A stretch of 15,071 nucleotides of DNA from an uncultured Lachnospiraceae bacterium (GCA_910588865.1 CAJUSJ010000096.1:1-15071), one strand, 5' to 3'. Positions 7,711 through 14,839 are shown, counted from the first letter of the stretch. Numbers and translations are program-made. Notes: a model not told the origin generated them from the sequence alone.

Positions 7711-8667
7711 TTACTCACACATGTGGCAGGCCGCGCCGTGACCCTTCTGGTCATATTGGAACCGGGGCCTCTCGGTCCGGCAGCGCTCTTTGGCATAGGG
7801 GCACCTTGTATGGAAGCGGCAGCCGCCGGGCGGGTTCATGGGGCTTGGCAGGTCTCCCTCCAGAGGGATCCTTTCAACCATTACATCCGGATCCGGGATG
7901 GGGATGGATGAAAGGAGGGCCTTCGTATAAGGATGCTTTGGATTTCGATACAATTCCTCACACTCCGCCAGCTCCACCAGATTTCCCAGGTACATCACCG
8001 CGATCCGGTCGCTGACATGCTTTACCACACTTAGATCGTGGGAAATAAACAGATAAGCCAGCCCCCGCTTCTCATTGATATCCCGCATCAGGTTTAACAC
8101 CTGAGCCCGGACCGATACATCCAAGGCCGACACCGGCTCGCCGCACACAATAAAGTCCGGGTCCGAGATCAGCGCCCTGGCAATGACCACCCGCTGCCTC
8201 TGTCCTCCTGAAAACTCGTGGGGGTAACGGTAGATCTGGTACTCTTCAAACCCCACATATTTCATAATCTCCCTGCATTTTTCAAATCGCTCTTCCGGTG
8301 TCCCGATCTTAAAGATATCCAGGGGCGCTCTCACGGATTCCAGCACCGTCATCCTGGGATTTAAGGAGGAATAAGGATTCTGAAACACCATCTGCATGTG
8401 CTGCCGCATAAGGCGCATTTCCCTTTCCGGCAGTTTTCTTAAATCCTGTCCATTGTAGAGGATCTCCCCCTGTGTAGGTTCGATGAGCCTGAGCAGAGCC
8501 CTTCCCAAAGTCGACTTCCCACAGCCGGACTCTCCCACCAGCCCCAAAGTCTCCCCCCTGTGCAGGGTCAGAGACACGTCGTCCACTGCCTTCACCACAT
8601 TTTTGCCTCGTCCCTGAAAATACTTTTTTATATGATTTGCCTGAAGCAGCACATTTTCCTTATTCAT
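7711..8667 (-). CDS. Oligopeptide/dipeptide ABC transporter ATPase, OppF/DppF type
   Basis: The 318-residue ATPase has Walker A GESGCGKST (45-53), Q-loop Q96, signature FSGGQRQRV (152-160), the D-loop SALD (180-183) and the H-loop histidine H210. The C-terminal Opp/Dpp extension carries the cysteine cluster C283, C289, C296. Walker B reads FIVCGEP (172-178): the catalytic Glu177 is kept, but the preceding Mg-coordinating Asp is Gly176 (codon GGC). This is unusual and could weaken nucleotide hydrolysis at one site of the heterodimer. The gene starts inside the end of the OppD-type gene (8-bp overlap, ATGAATAA), with AAGGAGG six bases upstream, so translation is probably coupled. It pairs with the OppD-type ATPase on the cytoplasmic face. 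Confidence 0.95.
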   Translation of the reverse strand: MNKENVLLQANHIKKYFQGRGKNVVKAVDDVSLTLHRGETLGLVGESGCGKSTLGRALLRLIEPTQGEILYNGQDLRKLPEREMRLMRQHMQMVFQNPYSSLNPRMTVLESVRAPLDIFKIGTPEERFEKCREIMKYVGFEEYQIYRYPHEFSGGQRQRVVIARALISDPDFIVCGEPVSALDVSVRAQVLNLMRDINEKRGLAYLFISHDLSVVKHVSDRIAVMYLGNLVELAECEELYRNPKHPYTKALLSSIPIPDPDVMVERIPLEGDLPSPMNPPGGCRFHTRCPYAKERCRTERPRFQYDQKGHGAACHMCE

Positions 8668-9661
8668 CCCACACCTCCTTGGCCTCCTCCTGGTACAGCC
8701 AGCAGCGAACCCGCTGTCCGTTGTCCAGCAGAAACTGAGGCGGCGCTTCCCCGGCGCATTTTTCCACGCGTTTGGTACAGCGGTCCCTGAAAATACACCC
8801 CTCTATCTTCTGGGTCAGATTGGGCACATTGCCCGGGATGGCGTAGAGTTTCTCCTCCTGCCGGTCCAGGCGGGGCACGCTGGCCAGAAGGCCCTGGGTG
8901 TAAGGATGCCTGGCTTCCTTAAATACCTGACGCTTTGTTCCGTACTCCACAGCCTTTCCGGCGTACATGACCATGATATTGTCCGCCATGCCTGCCACCA
9001 CACCCATGTCGTGGGTCACCAGGATAATGGCCGCGTTCACATCATCCCTAAGCTTTCTCAGCAGGTCCAGGATCTGGGCCTGAATGGTCACATCCAGGGC
9101 CGTGGTGGGCTCGTCGGCAATGAGCACCTTGGGGTCGCAGGACAGGGCCATGGCAATGATCACCCGCTGGCACATGCCGCCGGACAGCTGGTAGGGGTAC
9201 TCCTTCATCCGTTTTTCCGCCTCCGGGATCCCCACCCGCTTCAGCCAGGACAAGGCATGGGCGCTGGCCTTCTTTTTATCCATGTCCGTGTGCCGGCAGA
9301 TCATCTCCACCATCTGTTTTTCTACGGTAAACACCGGATTTAAGGAGGTCATGGGGTCCTGGGAGATCATGGAGATCTCCTTTCCCCGAAGATCGCACAT
9401 GGCCTTCTCCGGGAGATCCAGCACCTGTCTCCCCTCCAGCTCCACAGAGCTTCCTTCCTGTACCTTGCCGCCGTACTTTTCAATAAGCTTCAGGATGGAC
9501 ATGCTCATAACGCTTTTTCCGCAGCCGCTCTCCCCCACCACGCCCAGAATCTCCCCTCTTTTCAGGGTAAAGCTGACGCCGTTCACCGCGGGCAGGATGC
9601 CGGACTTGGTCTTAAAAAAGGTTTTAAGATGGTCAACTTTCAATAAAATCTTATCTTCCAT
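8660..9661 (-). CDS. Oligopeptide/dipeptide ABC transporter ATPase, OppD/DppD type
   Basis: It has 333 residues from the ATG at 9661. The frame could begin six codons earlier at a TTG, but GGAGG eight bases before 9661 supports the shorter form. Motifs in order: Walker A GESGCGKS (43-50), Q-loop Q101, signature LSGGM (159-163) followed by Cys where Arg or Gln is commonest (GGMCQRV), Walker B VLIADEP with D183/E184 intact, D-loop, and H217. The C-terminal Opp/Dpp domain has cysteines C289, C295, C302 and C320, similar to the cluster reported in other OppD proteins. It forms the ATPase heterodimer with the OppF-type protein encoded next. Fourteen bases separate it from permease C. Confidence 0.95.
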   Translation of the reverse strand: MEDKILLKVDHLKTFFKTKSGILPAVNGVSFTLKRGEILGVVGESGCGKSVMSMSILKLIEKYGGKVQEGSSVELEGRQVLDLPEKAMCDLRGKEISMISQDPMTSLNPVFTVEKQMVEMICRHTDMDKKKASAHALSWLKRVGIPEAEKRMKEYPYQLSGGMCQRVIIAMALSCDPKVLIADEPTTALDVTIQAQILDLLRKLRDDVNAAIILVTHDMGVVAGMADNIMVMYAGKAVEYGTKRQVFKEARHPYTQGLLASVPRLDRQEEKLYAIPGNVPNLTQKIEGCIFRDRCTKRVEKCAGEAPPQFLLDNGQRVRCWLYQEEAKEVWDE

Positions 9662-9669
9662 GTCTTCTC

Positions 9670-9674
9670 CCTCC
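9670..9674 (-). promoter_or_regulatory. Ribosome binding site fixing the OppD-type start
   Basis: GGAGG on the minus strand lies eight bases upstream of the ATG at 9661. It falls inside the longer frame that begins with TTG at 9679, which argues for the shorter protein. Confidence 0.75.
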
Positions 9675-9675
9675 G

Positions 9676-10530
9676 TCAAATCTTGATCTTCGGATCAAGG
9701 GCTGCCCGCAGGCCGTCGCCTACAAAGTTGATGCACACCACCGTCACCACCAGAACCACTCCCGCGGGGATCCACATCCATGGGCGGTACATCAAGGTGG
9801 ACAATGTCTGCGCGTCCCGGATCATATTGCCCCAGGTAGGCGTGGGAAGCTGGACTCCCAGCCCCAAAAAGCTGAGACCGCTTTCCGCCAGGATATTTCC
9901 CGCCACAGCGAAGCTGAAGGTGACAAATACAGGCGCCATGGCGTTGGGCAGGATATATCGGACCATCTGGGTTAAATTGGTGGCCCCGGTGGATCTGGCC
10001 GCCTCCACATACACCTCCTGCTTTACGGAAAGCACTTTGCTGTATACCAGCCTGGTATAGCCTGTCCAGCCAAGGAATCCCAGCACCAGCATCAGGGACC
10101 GGGCCGACGCCCCCAGAACCGTGACAAGAACCATCTGGATCACCAGGGCCGGAAACGACATGAAGATATCCACGATCCTCATAATGACCCCTCTGACCCC
10201 GTTGTCATAAAAACCAGCGATCAATCCCAGGGGCACACCGATGAGGGCGCTGATGGAGGCCGCGATAAACCCAACAGATAGAGAAACCCGTCCTCCATAA
10301 ATGATCCTGGAAAAAATATCCCTGCCCACCGCGTCTGTGCCAAAGAGAAACCCGTTGCCCGGAGCCTGGTTGAACTGCCCCGGATAGGAGGTAAAGGGGT
10401 CCAGGTCCAGAATCAGAGGCAGCAGAAGAATGGAAAGGATCTCAAGCACCAGGATGATCAGGGAAACCATGGCCACCCTGTGCCTTACAAACCGCCCCAC
10501 CGCATCCCTTAAAAAAACATTCTTTTTCAT
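9676..10530 (-). CDS. ABC transporter permease, OppC/DppC type
   Basis: The 284-residue permease is of normal family length. It has an N-terminal membrane anchor (about 20-41), the family motif FGTDAVGRDIFSR (63-75), then several membrane helices with the cytoplasmic EAA coupling loop EAARSTGATNLTQMVRYILP (177-196) that contacts the ATPases. It ends with the usual GDGLRAALDPK segment. It should form the membrane channel with the permease-B protein encoded 15 bp upstream. The start is firm: GGGAGGTGA lies six bases before the ATG at 10530. No abnormal residue was noticed, in contrast to permease B and the OppF-type ATPase. Confidence 0.96.
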   Translation of the reverse strand: MKKNVFLRDAVGRFVRHRVAMVSLIILVLEILSILLLPLILDLDPFTSYPGQFNQAPGNGFLFGTDAVGRDIFSRIIYGGRVSLSVGFIAASISALIGVPLGLIAGFYDNGVRGVIMRIVDIFMSFPALVIQMVLVTVLGASARSLMLVLGFLGWTGYTRLVYSKVLSVKQEVYVEAARSTGATNLTQMVRYILPNAMAPVFVTFSFAVAGNILAESGLSFLGLGVQLPTPTWGNMIRDAQTLSTLMYRPWMWIPAGVVLVVTVVCINFVGDGLRAALDPKIKI

Positions 10531-10545
10531 GGCTAATCACCTCCC

Positions 10546-11415
10546 TTAATTTCTGATACGGGGATCCAGAACCGCGTAAAGCAGATCCATCACCAGGTTC
10601 GTGAACAGCACCGCGATGGTTATGTACATGGTGATGCCCATGATCACCGCACCGCCTACCAGGCCCGGCACCGACATGCCGATGGAGGTGACAATGGGCA
10701 AAAGCGCGTTTCTGAGAGCGTGCACGTACAGAACCACTGGCTCTCTCATGCCTTTGGCCCGGGCCATTTTCACATACTCCTCACCCATGACTTCCAGCAT
10801 GGCGCTTCTTGTCTGTCTGATATAATTGCCCGCGGAGGCCATTGCCATGGAAATGGTGGGAAGCACCATGTGTCTGGCCAGGTCCCCGAAAGCCCTGGTT
10901 CCCGCGTTGCTGTACATGCCGCCTGTGGGAAGCCAGCCCAGCTTTACGGAAAAGCAGTACACCAGAAGCAGGGCAATGAAGAATCCCGGCATACCGGAGC
11001 CCACAAAGGACAGACCCGAGGCCAGGGTATCCCAGATGGAATAGGGCCTGCATGCCGCCAGCACTCCCAAAGTCACGCCCACCACTACCCCCACCGCCAG
11101 CACGGTCAGCGTCAGAATCAGGGTAGGGACCACCCTCTCACCGATATCCTTGATCACCGGGTTTGAGGTGCGGTAGGAATTTCCCAGATTTCCCTCAAGC
11201 ATGCGCCCCAGCCATTTTACGTACTGGACATAGACCGGCTGATCCAAACCCATGCGGTGTCTGAGAACCTCCACGTCTTCTACGCTCATCTCCGGAGTGA
11301 TCATGGCGTCAACCGGCGAACCAGGCGTCATGTTGGACAAGAAAAACACCAGGGCCGTCATGCCGAAAAACACGGGAATCATCACCAGAATTCGTTTGAT
11401 GATATATTTACTCAT
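10546..11415 (-). CDS. ABC transporter permease, OppB/DppB type, with an apparent internal deletion
   Basis: The protein is recognisable from end to end: N-terminal SKYIIKRILVMIPVFFGMT, the GLDQPVYVQY segment (56-65), GNLGNSY (76-81), the EAA loop near EEYVKMARAKG (212-222) and the C-terminal LLYAVLDPRIR. It has 289 residues, while relatives usually have about 305-340. The shortfall sits at one point: GLVGGAVIM (251-259) runs straight into GITMYITIAVLF. The conserved external segment normally between them, of the type ETIFsWPGMG followed by RDYPV, is absent, about 25 residues. The frame is kept. The protein may still insert but could be impaired. The start codon overlaps the preceding stop (ATGA), with AGGAG seven bases upstream. 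Confidence 0.92.
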   Translation of the reverse strand: MSKYIIKRILVMIPVFFGMTALVFFLSNMTPGSPVDAMITPEMSVEDVEVLRHRMGLDQPVYVQYVKWLGRMLEGNLGNSYRTSNPVIKDIGERVVPTLILTLTVLAVGVVVGVTLGVLAACRPYSIWDTLASGLSFVGSGMPGFFIALLLVYCFSVKLGWLPTGGMYSNAGTRAFGDLARHMVLPTISMAMASAGNYIRQTRSAMLEVMGEEYVKMARAKGMREPVVLYVHALRNALLPIVTSIGMSVPGLVGGAVIMGITMYITIAVLFTNLVMDLLYAVLDPRIRN

Positions 11416-12572
11416 AAGCTCTCTCCTGTCTGTACATCAATCCACTGTCCCTGCCTGTGGCTGGCAAGACAAGCCTCAATGATCTTCATGATCCATGCCC
11501 CCTCCCGGATGGTGGCATAGGGAACCGCCCCTTCCCTGTAGCTTCCATCCCGGACGGACTGGTAAAATGCCCTGATGGCCTGGTAAAGCCCGTCGTTCCA
11601 GCCCTCCGGGTGTCCTGACGGCAGACCGGTAAACACCGCGGCCTCCGGCGTCAGTGCCGCCCCTTCCCTGTGAAGGATCTGATTGGGTTCATCCCTTCTT
11701 CCTATATATAGAAGGTTTCCCTCCTCCTGCCTCCACTCCTGGGAACAATTTTCAAAATCAAACCGCAGGCGCATGTCGTTTTTATGTCCCGCCGAAACCT
11801 GGGATACCTGGAAAAGGCCGTCGGTTCCGTCCTCAAATCTCACCATAATGCTGGCGGCATCCTCGTTTACCACCGTCACCTCCCGCAAAAGCCTGCCTTT
11901 TTCCTTTGAGAAGGTTCCCCCGGTCTTTTCATACTGCTGTCTCACCGGGTGCACTGTGGTCAGATGAGCGTTGACAGCGGTGATCCTTTTTCCCATGACA
12001 AACTGGCTGGTGTCAAACAGATGGGAACCAATGTCCGCCACCGCTCTGGACGCTCCTCCCGCCCCTGGGTCCAGCCTCCAGTCGTAATCATCCTCCTTCA
12101 TCATCCAGTCCTGGATATAGCTTCCCGTCACCAGAAACGGCCTGCCGTACTCTCCCCTTTTCACCCGCTGGCACATATCCTGCACCAGGGCGTTCATGCG
12201 GTAGTTTAAATTCACTCCATTAGCCACCGGGTGTTCCTTGAGAAGCTCCAGAAGCCTTTCCCCCTCCTGTCCGCTGAGGGCCAGAGGCTTCTCACAGTAC
12301 AGATGGATTCCCGCCCAGATCACCTTCTCATTGATGGGGTAATGCATGTTGGTGGGGGTGCAGTTGTGGACCACATCCAGGTCTTCTTTTTTCAGCATAT
12401 CATCCACATCTGTATAAAAATTCGACCCCAGCTCCCTGGCGATCTCTGCCGCCTTTGCCCCGTCTGCGTCCACCACGGCACCGATTCGCGCGCCGGGGAT
12501 CCGCTGGATGGCGTCCATATGCCTCCCCCCGATAAATCCTGTGCCTACAATCCCCGCGTTTAATGTTTTCAT
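11412..12572 (-). CDS. Gfo/Idh/MocA family oxidoreductase, possible glycoside 3-dehydrogenase
   Basis: The 386-residue NAD(P)-dependent sugar oxidoreductase has the Rossmann motif GIVGTGFIG (7-15), the EKP motif at 94-96 (K95 catalytic), YRM (124-126) and the active-site D180-x-x-x-H184 in RAVADIGSH. The segment SYIQDWMMKE (151-160) followed by YDWRLDP (163-169) resembles the branch containing levoglucosan dehydrogenase and DgpA-type glycoside C3-oxidases. This comes from memory of the families and was not searched. Such enzymes convert a glycoside to its 3-keto form, ready for a TIM-barrel lyase, and two TIM-barrel genes lie downstream in the same operon. Both ends overlap neighbours by ATGA, and a ribosome site (AAAGGAG) lies somewhat far upstream at 13 bases, so coupling is likely. 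Confidence 0.93.
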   Translation of the reverse strand: MKTLNAGIVGTGFIGGRHMDAIQRIPGARIGAVVDADGAKAAEIARELGSNFYTDVDDMLKKEDLDVVHNCTPTNMHYPINEKVIWAGIHLYCEKPLALSGQEGERLLELLKEHPVANGVNLNYRMNALVQDMCQRVKRGEYGRPFLVTGSYIQDWMMKEDDYDWRLDPGAGGASRAVADIGSHLFDTSQFVMGKRITAVNAHLTTVHPVRQQYEKTGGTFSKEKGRLLREVTVVNEDAASIMVRFEDGTDGLFQVSQVSAGHKNDMRLRFDFENCSQEWRQEEGNLLYIGRRDEPNQILHREGAALTPEAAVFTGLPSGHPEGWNDGLYQAIRAFYQSVRDGSYREGAVPYATIREGAWIMKIIEACLASHRQGQWIDVQTGESL

Positions 12573-13552
12573 TTTTCTTTTTCCGCTCCTTTCCCTCCAA
12601 AATCTATGTAAAACCGCCTGTAGATCTCATCTAATATCTCCGCCAGCCCCACGCTCTCGTCAAGGGTCATTTTCCGGCTCTCTTTTTGCCCCTCTCTCAC
12701 ACAGTGCTCCACCTCCATGATCTCAAACTGAAATCCCGGAAAATCAAAGGGCCTTGAGATCACCTGTTCCTGTCCCCCTGTTTTCAGAACCGCCTTCGCC
12801 GGATGCCAGAAATCCGGGATCCAGACCGAACCTTTCTCAAAAGCAAGATTGGCTCCCTGGGCCGATTCCCCCTGAAAACCAGTGACAATCTGGGCCATGC
12901 CCCCGCCGGGAAACCGAAGGAGAGCCGCCCCTCTCAAGTCCACGTCATTTTTCATATCCGCCATGGCCTGTACCTCACAGGGCATGGCACCGAAGGCGGA
13001 TACTGCCAGGGACAGGGGATAGATTCCAGCCCCCCTCATGGCCCCTCCGCCTAAATCCTTTCTAAAAAAGCGCTGGCCGGGGTCGTAGGGACTGTGATAG
13101 GAAAAATCCGCCATCACATTGTAGAGCCTTCCAAGACTTCCAGAGTCTATGAGCTCTTCCAGCCACTGATAAATGGGAAAAAACCGGGTCCACAGGCCTT
13201 CCATCAGAAAAATCCCCTTCTCACGAGCCAGGTCTGCCATCCTTCTGGTTTCCTCCGCCGACATGCCCATAGGCTTTTCGCAGAGAACCGGTTTTCCCCC
13301 GTTCACCGCTTTCTCAAAATGCTCCAGGTGGACGATGTGAGGCGTGGCAAGGTAGACAATCTCCACCTCCGGGTCATGGCACAGCTCCTCTATGGTGTCA
13401 TACCCGCCAGCGATGTCCCATCTGTCACAGAACGCCTTCATGGCCAGATGATTTCTGCTGTAGGCGGCCACCACCTGGGAATCCGGCAGAAGCTCAAAAG
13501 CCTCCATGATCCTCTCCGCGATCCGTCCGGTTCCTATGAATCCCCACTTCAT
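12569..13552 (-). CDS. Gfo/Idh/MocA family oxidoreductase, dihydrodiol dehydrogenase-like branch
   Basis: It has 327 residues from the ATG at 13552. An in-frame TTG at 13582 would add ten residues but has no ribosome site, and MKWGFIGTGRIA is the standard family start. Motifs: GTGRIA in the Rossmann site (7-12), CEKPMG (91-96, K93 catalytic) and EGLWTRFFP (118-126), typical of the dimeric dihydrodiol dehydrogenase-like branch. The later motif is GGGAMRGAGIYPLSLA (168-183): Y178 is kept, but the Asp usual in GGGALLDxGxYP is Gly174. This may alter catalysis. It is the first gene of the operon, about 80 bp from the predicted transcription start. It may return the 3-keto-sugar to the hydroxy form or act on a separate intermediate; the direction is unknown. 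Confidence 0.92.
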   Translation of the reverse strand: MKWGFIGTGRIAERIMEAFELLPDSQVVAAYSRNHLAMKAFCDRWDIAGGYDTIEELCHDPEVEIVYLATPHIVHLEHFEKAVNGGKPVLCEKPMGMSAEETRRMADLAREKGIFLMEGLWTRFFPIYQWLEELIDSGSLGRLYNVMADFSYHSPYDPGQRFFRKDLGGGAMRGAGIYPLSLAVSAFGAMPCEVQAMADMKNDVDLRGAALLRFPGGGMAQIVTGFQGESAQGANLAFEKGSVWIPDFWHPAKAVLKTGGQEQVISRPFDFPGFQFEIMEVEHCVREGQKESRKMTLDESVGLAEILDEIYRRFYIDFGGKGAEKEK

Positions 13553-13621
13553 TCTTTTTTCAGCCCCCCAGTCCTTTTTCAAATTTTAATGAAAATTTTA
13601 CATATATATTCAATTTATTTA

Positions 13622-13634
13622 TGTATAATTTACA
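13622..13634. promoter_or_regulatory. Candidate operator for the divergent regulator (operon side)
   Basis: TGTATAATTTACA differs at one base from the perfect dyad TGTAAAATTTACA at 13819-13831. It lies seven bases downstream of the predicted operon -10 box, covering the expected transcription start, which is an ideal place for repression. The two copies are 197 bp apart centre to centre, close enough for looping. Confidence 0.6.
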
Positions 13635-13640
13635 TTTTTA

Positions 13641-13669
13641 ATCTTACATGAGAATCGAGGGATTATCAA
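13641..13669 (-). promoter_or_regulatory. Predicted sigma-A promoter of the operon
   Basis: On the minus strand the -35 box TTGATA (13669-13664) and the -10 box TAAGAT (13646-13641) are separated by exactly 17 bases. Transcription would start near 13634, giving a leader of about 82 bases before the first operon gene. It is the best promoter seen on that strand in this gap. Confidence 0.65.
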
Positions 13670-13750
13670 TATTAATATTTCACTTTTTACTATAATATTA
13701 CATATATTCACTGGTTTACTTATCTATTTTTACTTTCAAAAATAAAAAGT

Positions 13751-13780
13751 TGTAAATTTCTCAACATTTTTTGTAAATTT
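13751..13780 (+). repeat. Direct repeat TGTAAATTT, 21-bp spacing
   Basis: TGTAAATTT occurs at 13751-13759 and 13772-13780, 21 bp apart, which is two helical turns. Both match the left half of the operator candidate with one base deleted. They lie upstream of the regulator's predicted -35 box. The first is also inside an imperfect dyad (GTTG at 13749-13752, CAAC at 13762-13765). They may be auxiliary half-sites, but the gap is very AT-rich and chance matches are expected. Confidence 0.35.
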
Positions 13781-13783
13781 TTA

Positions 13784-13813
13784 TTGTATTTTTTTTCATT
13801 CTTTTGTTACTAT
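13784..13813 (+). promoter_or_regulatory. Predicted sigma-A promoter of the regulator gene
   Basis: A -35 box TTGTAT (13784-13789) and a -10 box TACTAT (13808-13813) are separated by 18 bases. The predicted start is near 13820, inside the perfect 13-bp dyad, which suggests autorepression. The match is fair rather than perfect. Confidence 0.5.
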
Positions 13814-13818
13814 TGCAT

Positions 13819-13831
13819 TGTAAAATTTACA
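13819..13831. promoter_or_regulatory. Candidate operator for the divergent regulator (regulator side)
   Basis: TGTAAAATTTACA is a perfect dyad with a single central base. It starts six bases after the predicted -10 box of the regulator gene and ends before its ribosome site. Classical LacI-family sites have a central CG with a 14-bp dyad; this one has neither. Its near copy lies at the operon promoter. Confidence 0.65.
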
Positions 13832-13836
13832 TATCC

Positions 13837-13843
13837 AAGGAGG
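13837..13843 (+). promoter_or_regulatory. Ribosome binding site of the regulator gene
   Basis: AAGGAGG lies four bases before the ATG at 13848, extending to GGAGGT. It fixes the start codon. Confidence 0.85.
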
Positions 13844-13847
13844 TCCT

Positions 13848-14828
13848 ATGGCCGTTTCAAAGAAAGTAACCATACAACAGATAGCCGCGCTGGCAAATGT
13901 GTCCACCGCCACCGCTTCCAGGGTCCTCAACCAGCCTCTCACTGTAAAACAAGACACCAGGGAGAGGTTTTTTTGGGCAATGAGGCAGCTGGATTACCAG
14001 CCGGGACAGCGCCACACACCCATGATCCTGGCCACCTTCCCCACTCTGGTCAATCCTTTTTATGGTCCCGTTATCCAGGGCATGCAGGATGCCGCGAAGA
14101 AAAGAAATTATCATCTGTTTTTACAGCAGCTGGAAATGTTTCAGGACAGACAGTCCTACGATTTTTTATTAGATAACTCTATTTTTCATGGAATTATACT
14201 GACCCACCCTGTTCCCGGGATGGATACCATAGAAGCTCTTTTAAACAAGCACCCACTGGTCATGTGCTCCCAGTACACGGAGCATGAGCAGGTGCCCTAT
14301 GTGGCGATTGATGACTATTCCGCCAGCAAACACGCCGTAAATTACCTGATCTCAATTGGAAAGAAAAGGATCGCCATGCTGAACGCTCCGTTTGATTTCA
14401 GTTACGCGAGATTTCGGGAAAAGGGATTTACAGATGCTTTAAAGGAGGCAGGGCTGCCTGTGTTTCCGGAATTGATCCTCCATGTAGATGATGTGGATTA
14501 CAGCCTGGCCTTTTCTTCCATGACGACTCTCCTGTCTGAGAGCCAAAAGCCGGATGCCATATTCTGCGTTTCCGATGTATTCGCCAGCGCCGCCATCAAG
14601 GCCGCGGAACATGTGGGCTTAACCGTGCCCCAGGATATTGCCGTCATGGGATTTGATAATGTAAACTTAAGTTCCATGACCGTGCCCACCATCTCCACCG
14701 TAAGCCAGCCCATGTACCAATTAGGGTGGCAGAGCTGCAACCTGCTGATGGACCAGCTGAACCATATCCCCATCATCACCAGGCGGGTGATCCTGTCCAC
14801 GGATATCATCGTGCGCCAGTCCACCTGA
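13848..14828 (+). CDS. LacI-family transcriptional regulator with a shortened hinge
   Basis: The 326-residue repressor has an N-terminal LacI helix-turn-helix (7-28, including VSTATASRVLN) and a periplasmic-binding-protein-like effector domain from about residue 58. That domain starts ILATFPTLVNPFYGPVIQGM (60-79) and includes AIDDYSASK and the conserved DIAVMGFDN near the C terminus. In most LacI members about 15 residues lie between the Tyr of the YxP motif and the first core strand, including a short hinge helix with an ARxL-like pattern. Here only about eight follow Y50 (QPGQRHTP), so roughly seven hinge residues are missing. The gene is divergent from the operon and almost surely controls it, with a sugar-like or glycoconjugate inducer. 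The two operator candidates lie in the shared gap. Confidence 0.94.
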   Translation: MAVSKKVTIQQIAALANVSTATASRVLNQPLTVKQDTRERFFWAMRQLDYQPGQRHTPMILATFPTLVNPFYGPVIQGMQDAAKKRNYHLFLQQLEMFQDRQSYDFLLDNSIFHGIILTHPVPGMDTIEALLNKHPLVMCSQYTEHEQVPYVAIDDYSASKHAVNYLISIGKKRIAMLNAPFDFSYARFREKGFTDALKEAGLPVFPELILHVDDVDYSLAFSSMTTLLSESQKPDAIFCVSDVFASAAIKAAEHVGLTVPQDIAVMGFDNVNLSSMTVPTISTVSQPMYQLGWQSCNLLMDQLNHIPIITRRVILSTDIIVRQST

Positions 14829-14839
14829 CTGCCATGACC

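Noticed and set aside
9661..9679. Longer OppD-type protein starting at TTG 9679
   Set aside because: GGAGG lies between that codon and the ATG at 9661, and the extra residues do not belong to the family N terminus.
13553..13634. Riboswitch or attenuator in the operon leader
   Set aside because: The leader is only about 80 bases of AT-rich sequence, with no stable stem, terminator or known aptamer pattern seen.
13713..13740. GGTTTACTT and ACTTTCAAA in the divergent gap, resembling pieces of the edge repeat
   Set aside because: The matches are nine bases each in very AT-rich DNA, are not arranged as in the repeat, and the rest of the unit is absent.
13819..13831. CcpA catabolite-response (cre) site
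   Set aside because: The site lacks the central CG and the spacing of cre sites; the matched copy at the other promoter points to the local regulator instead.
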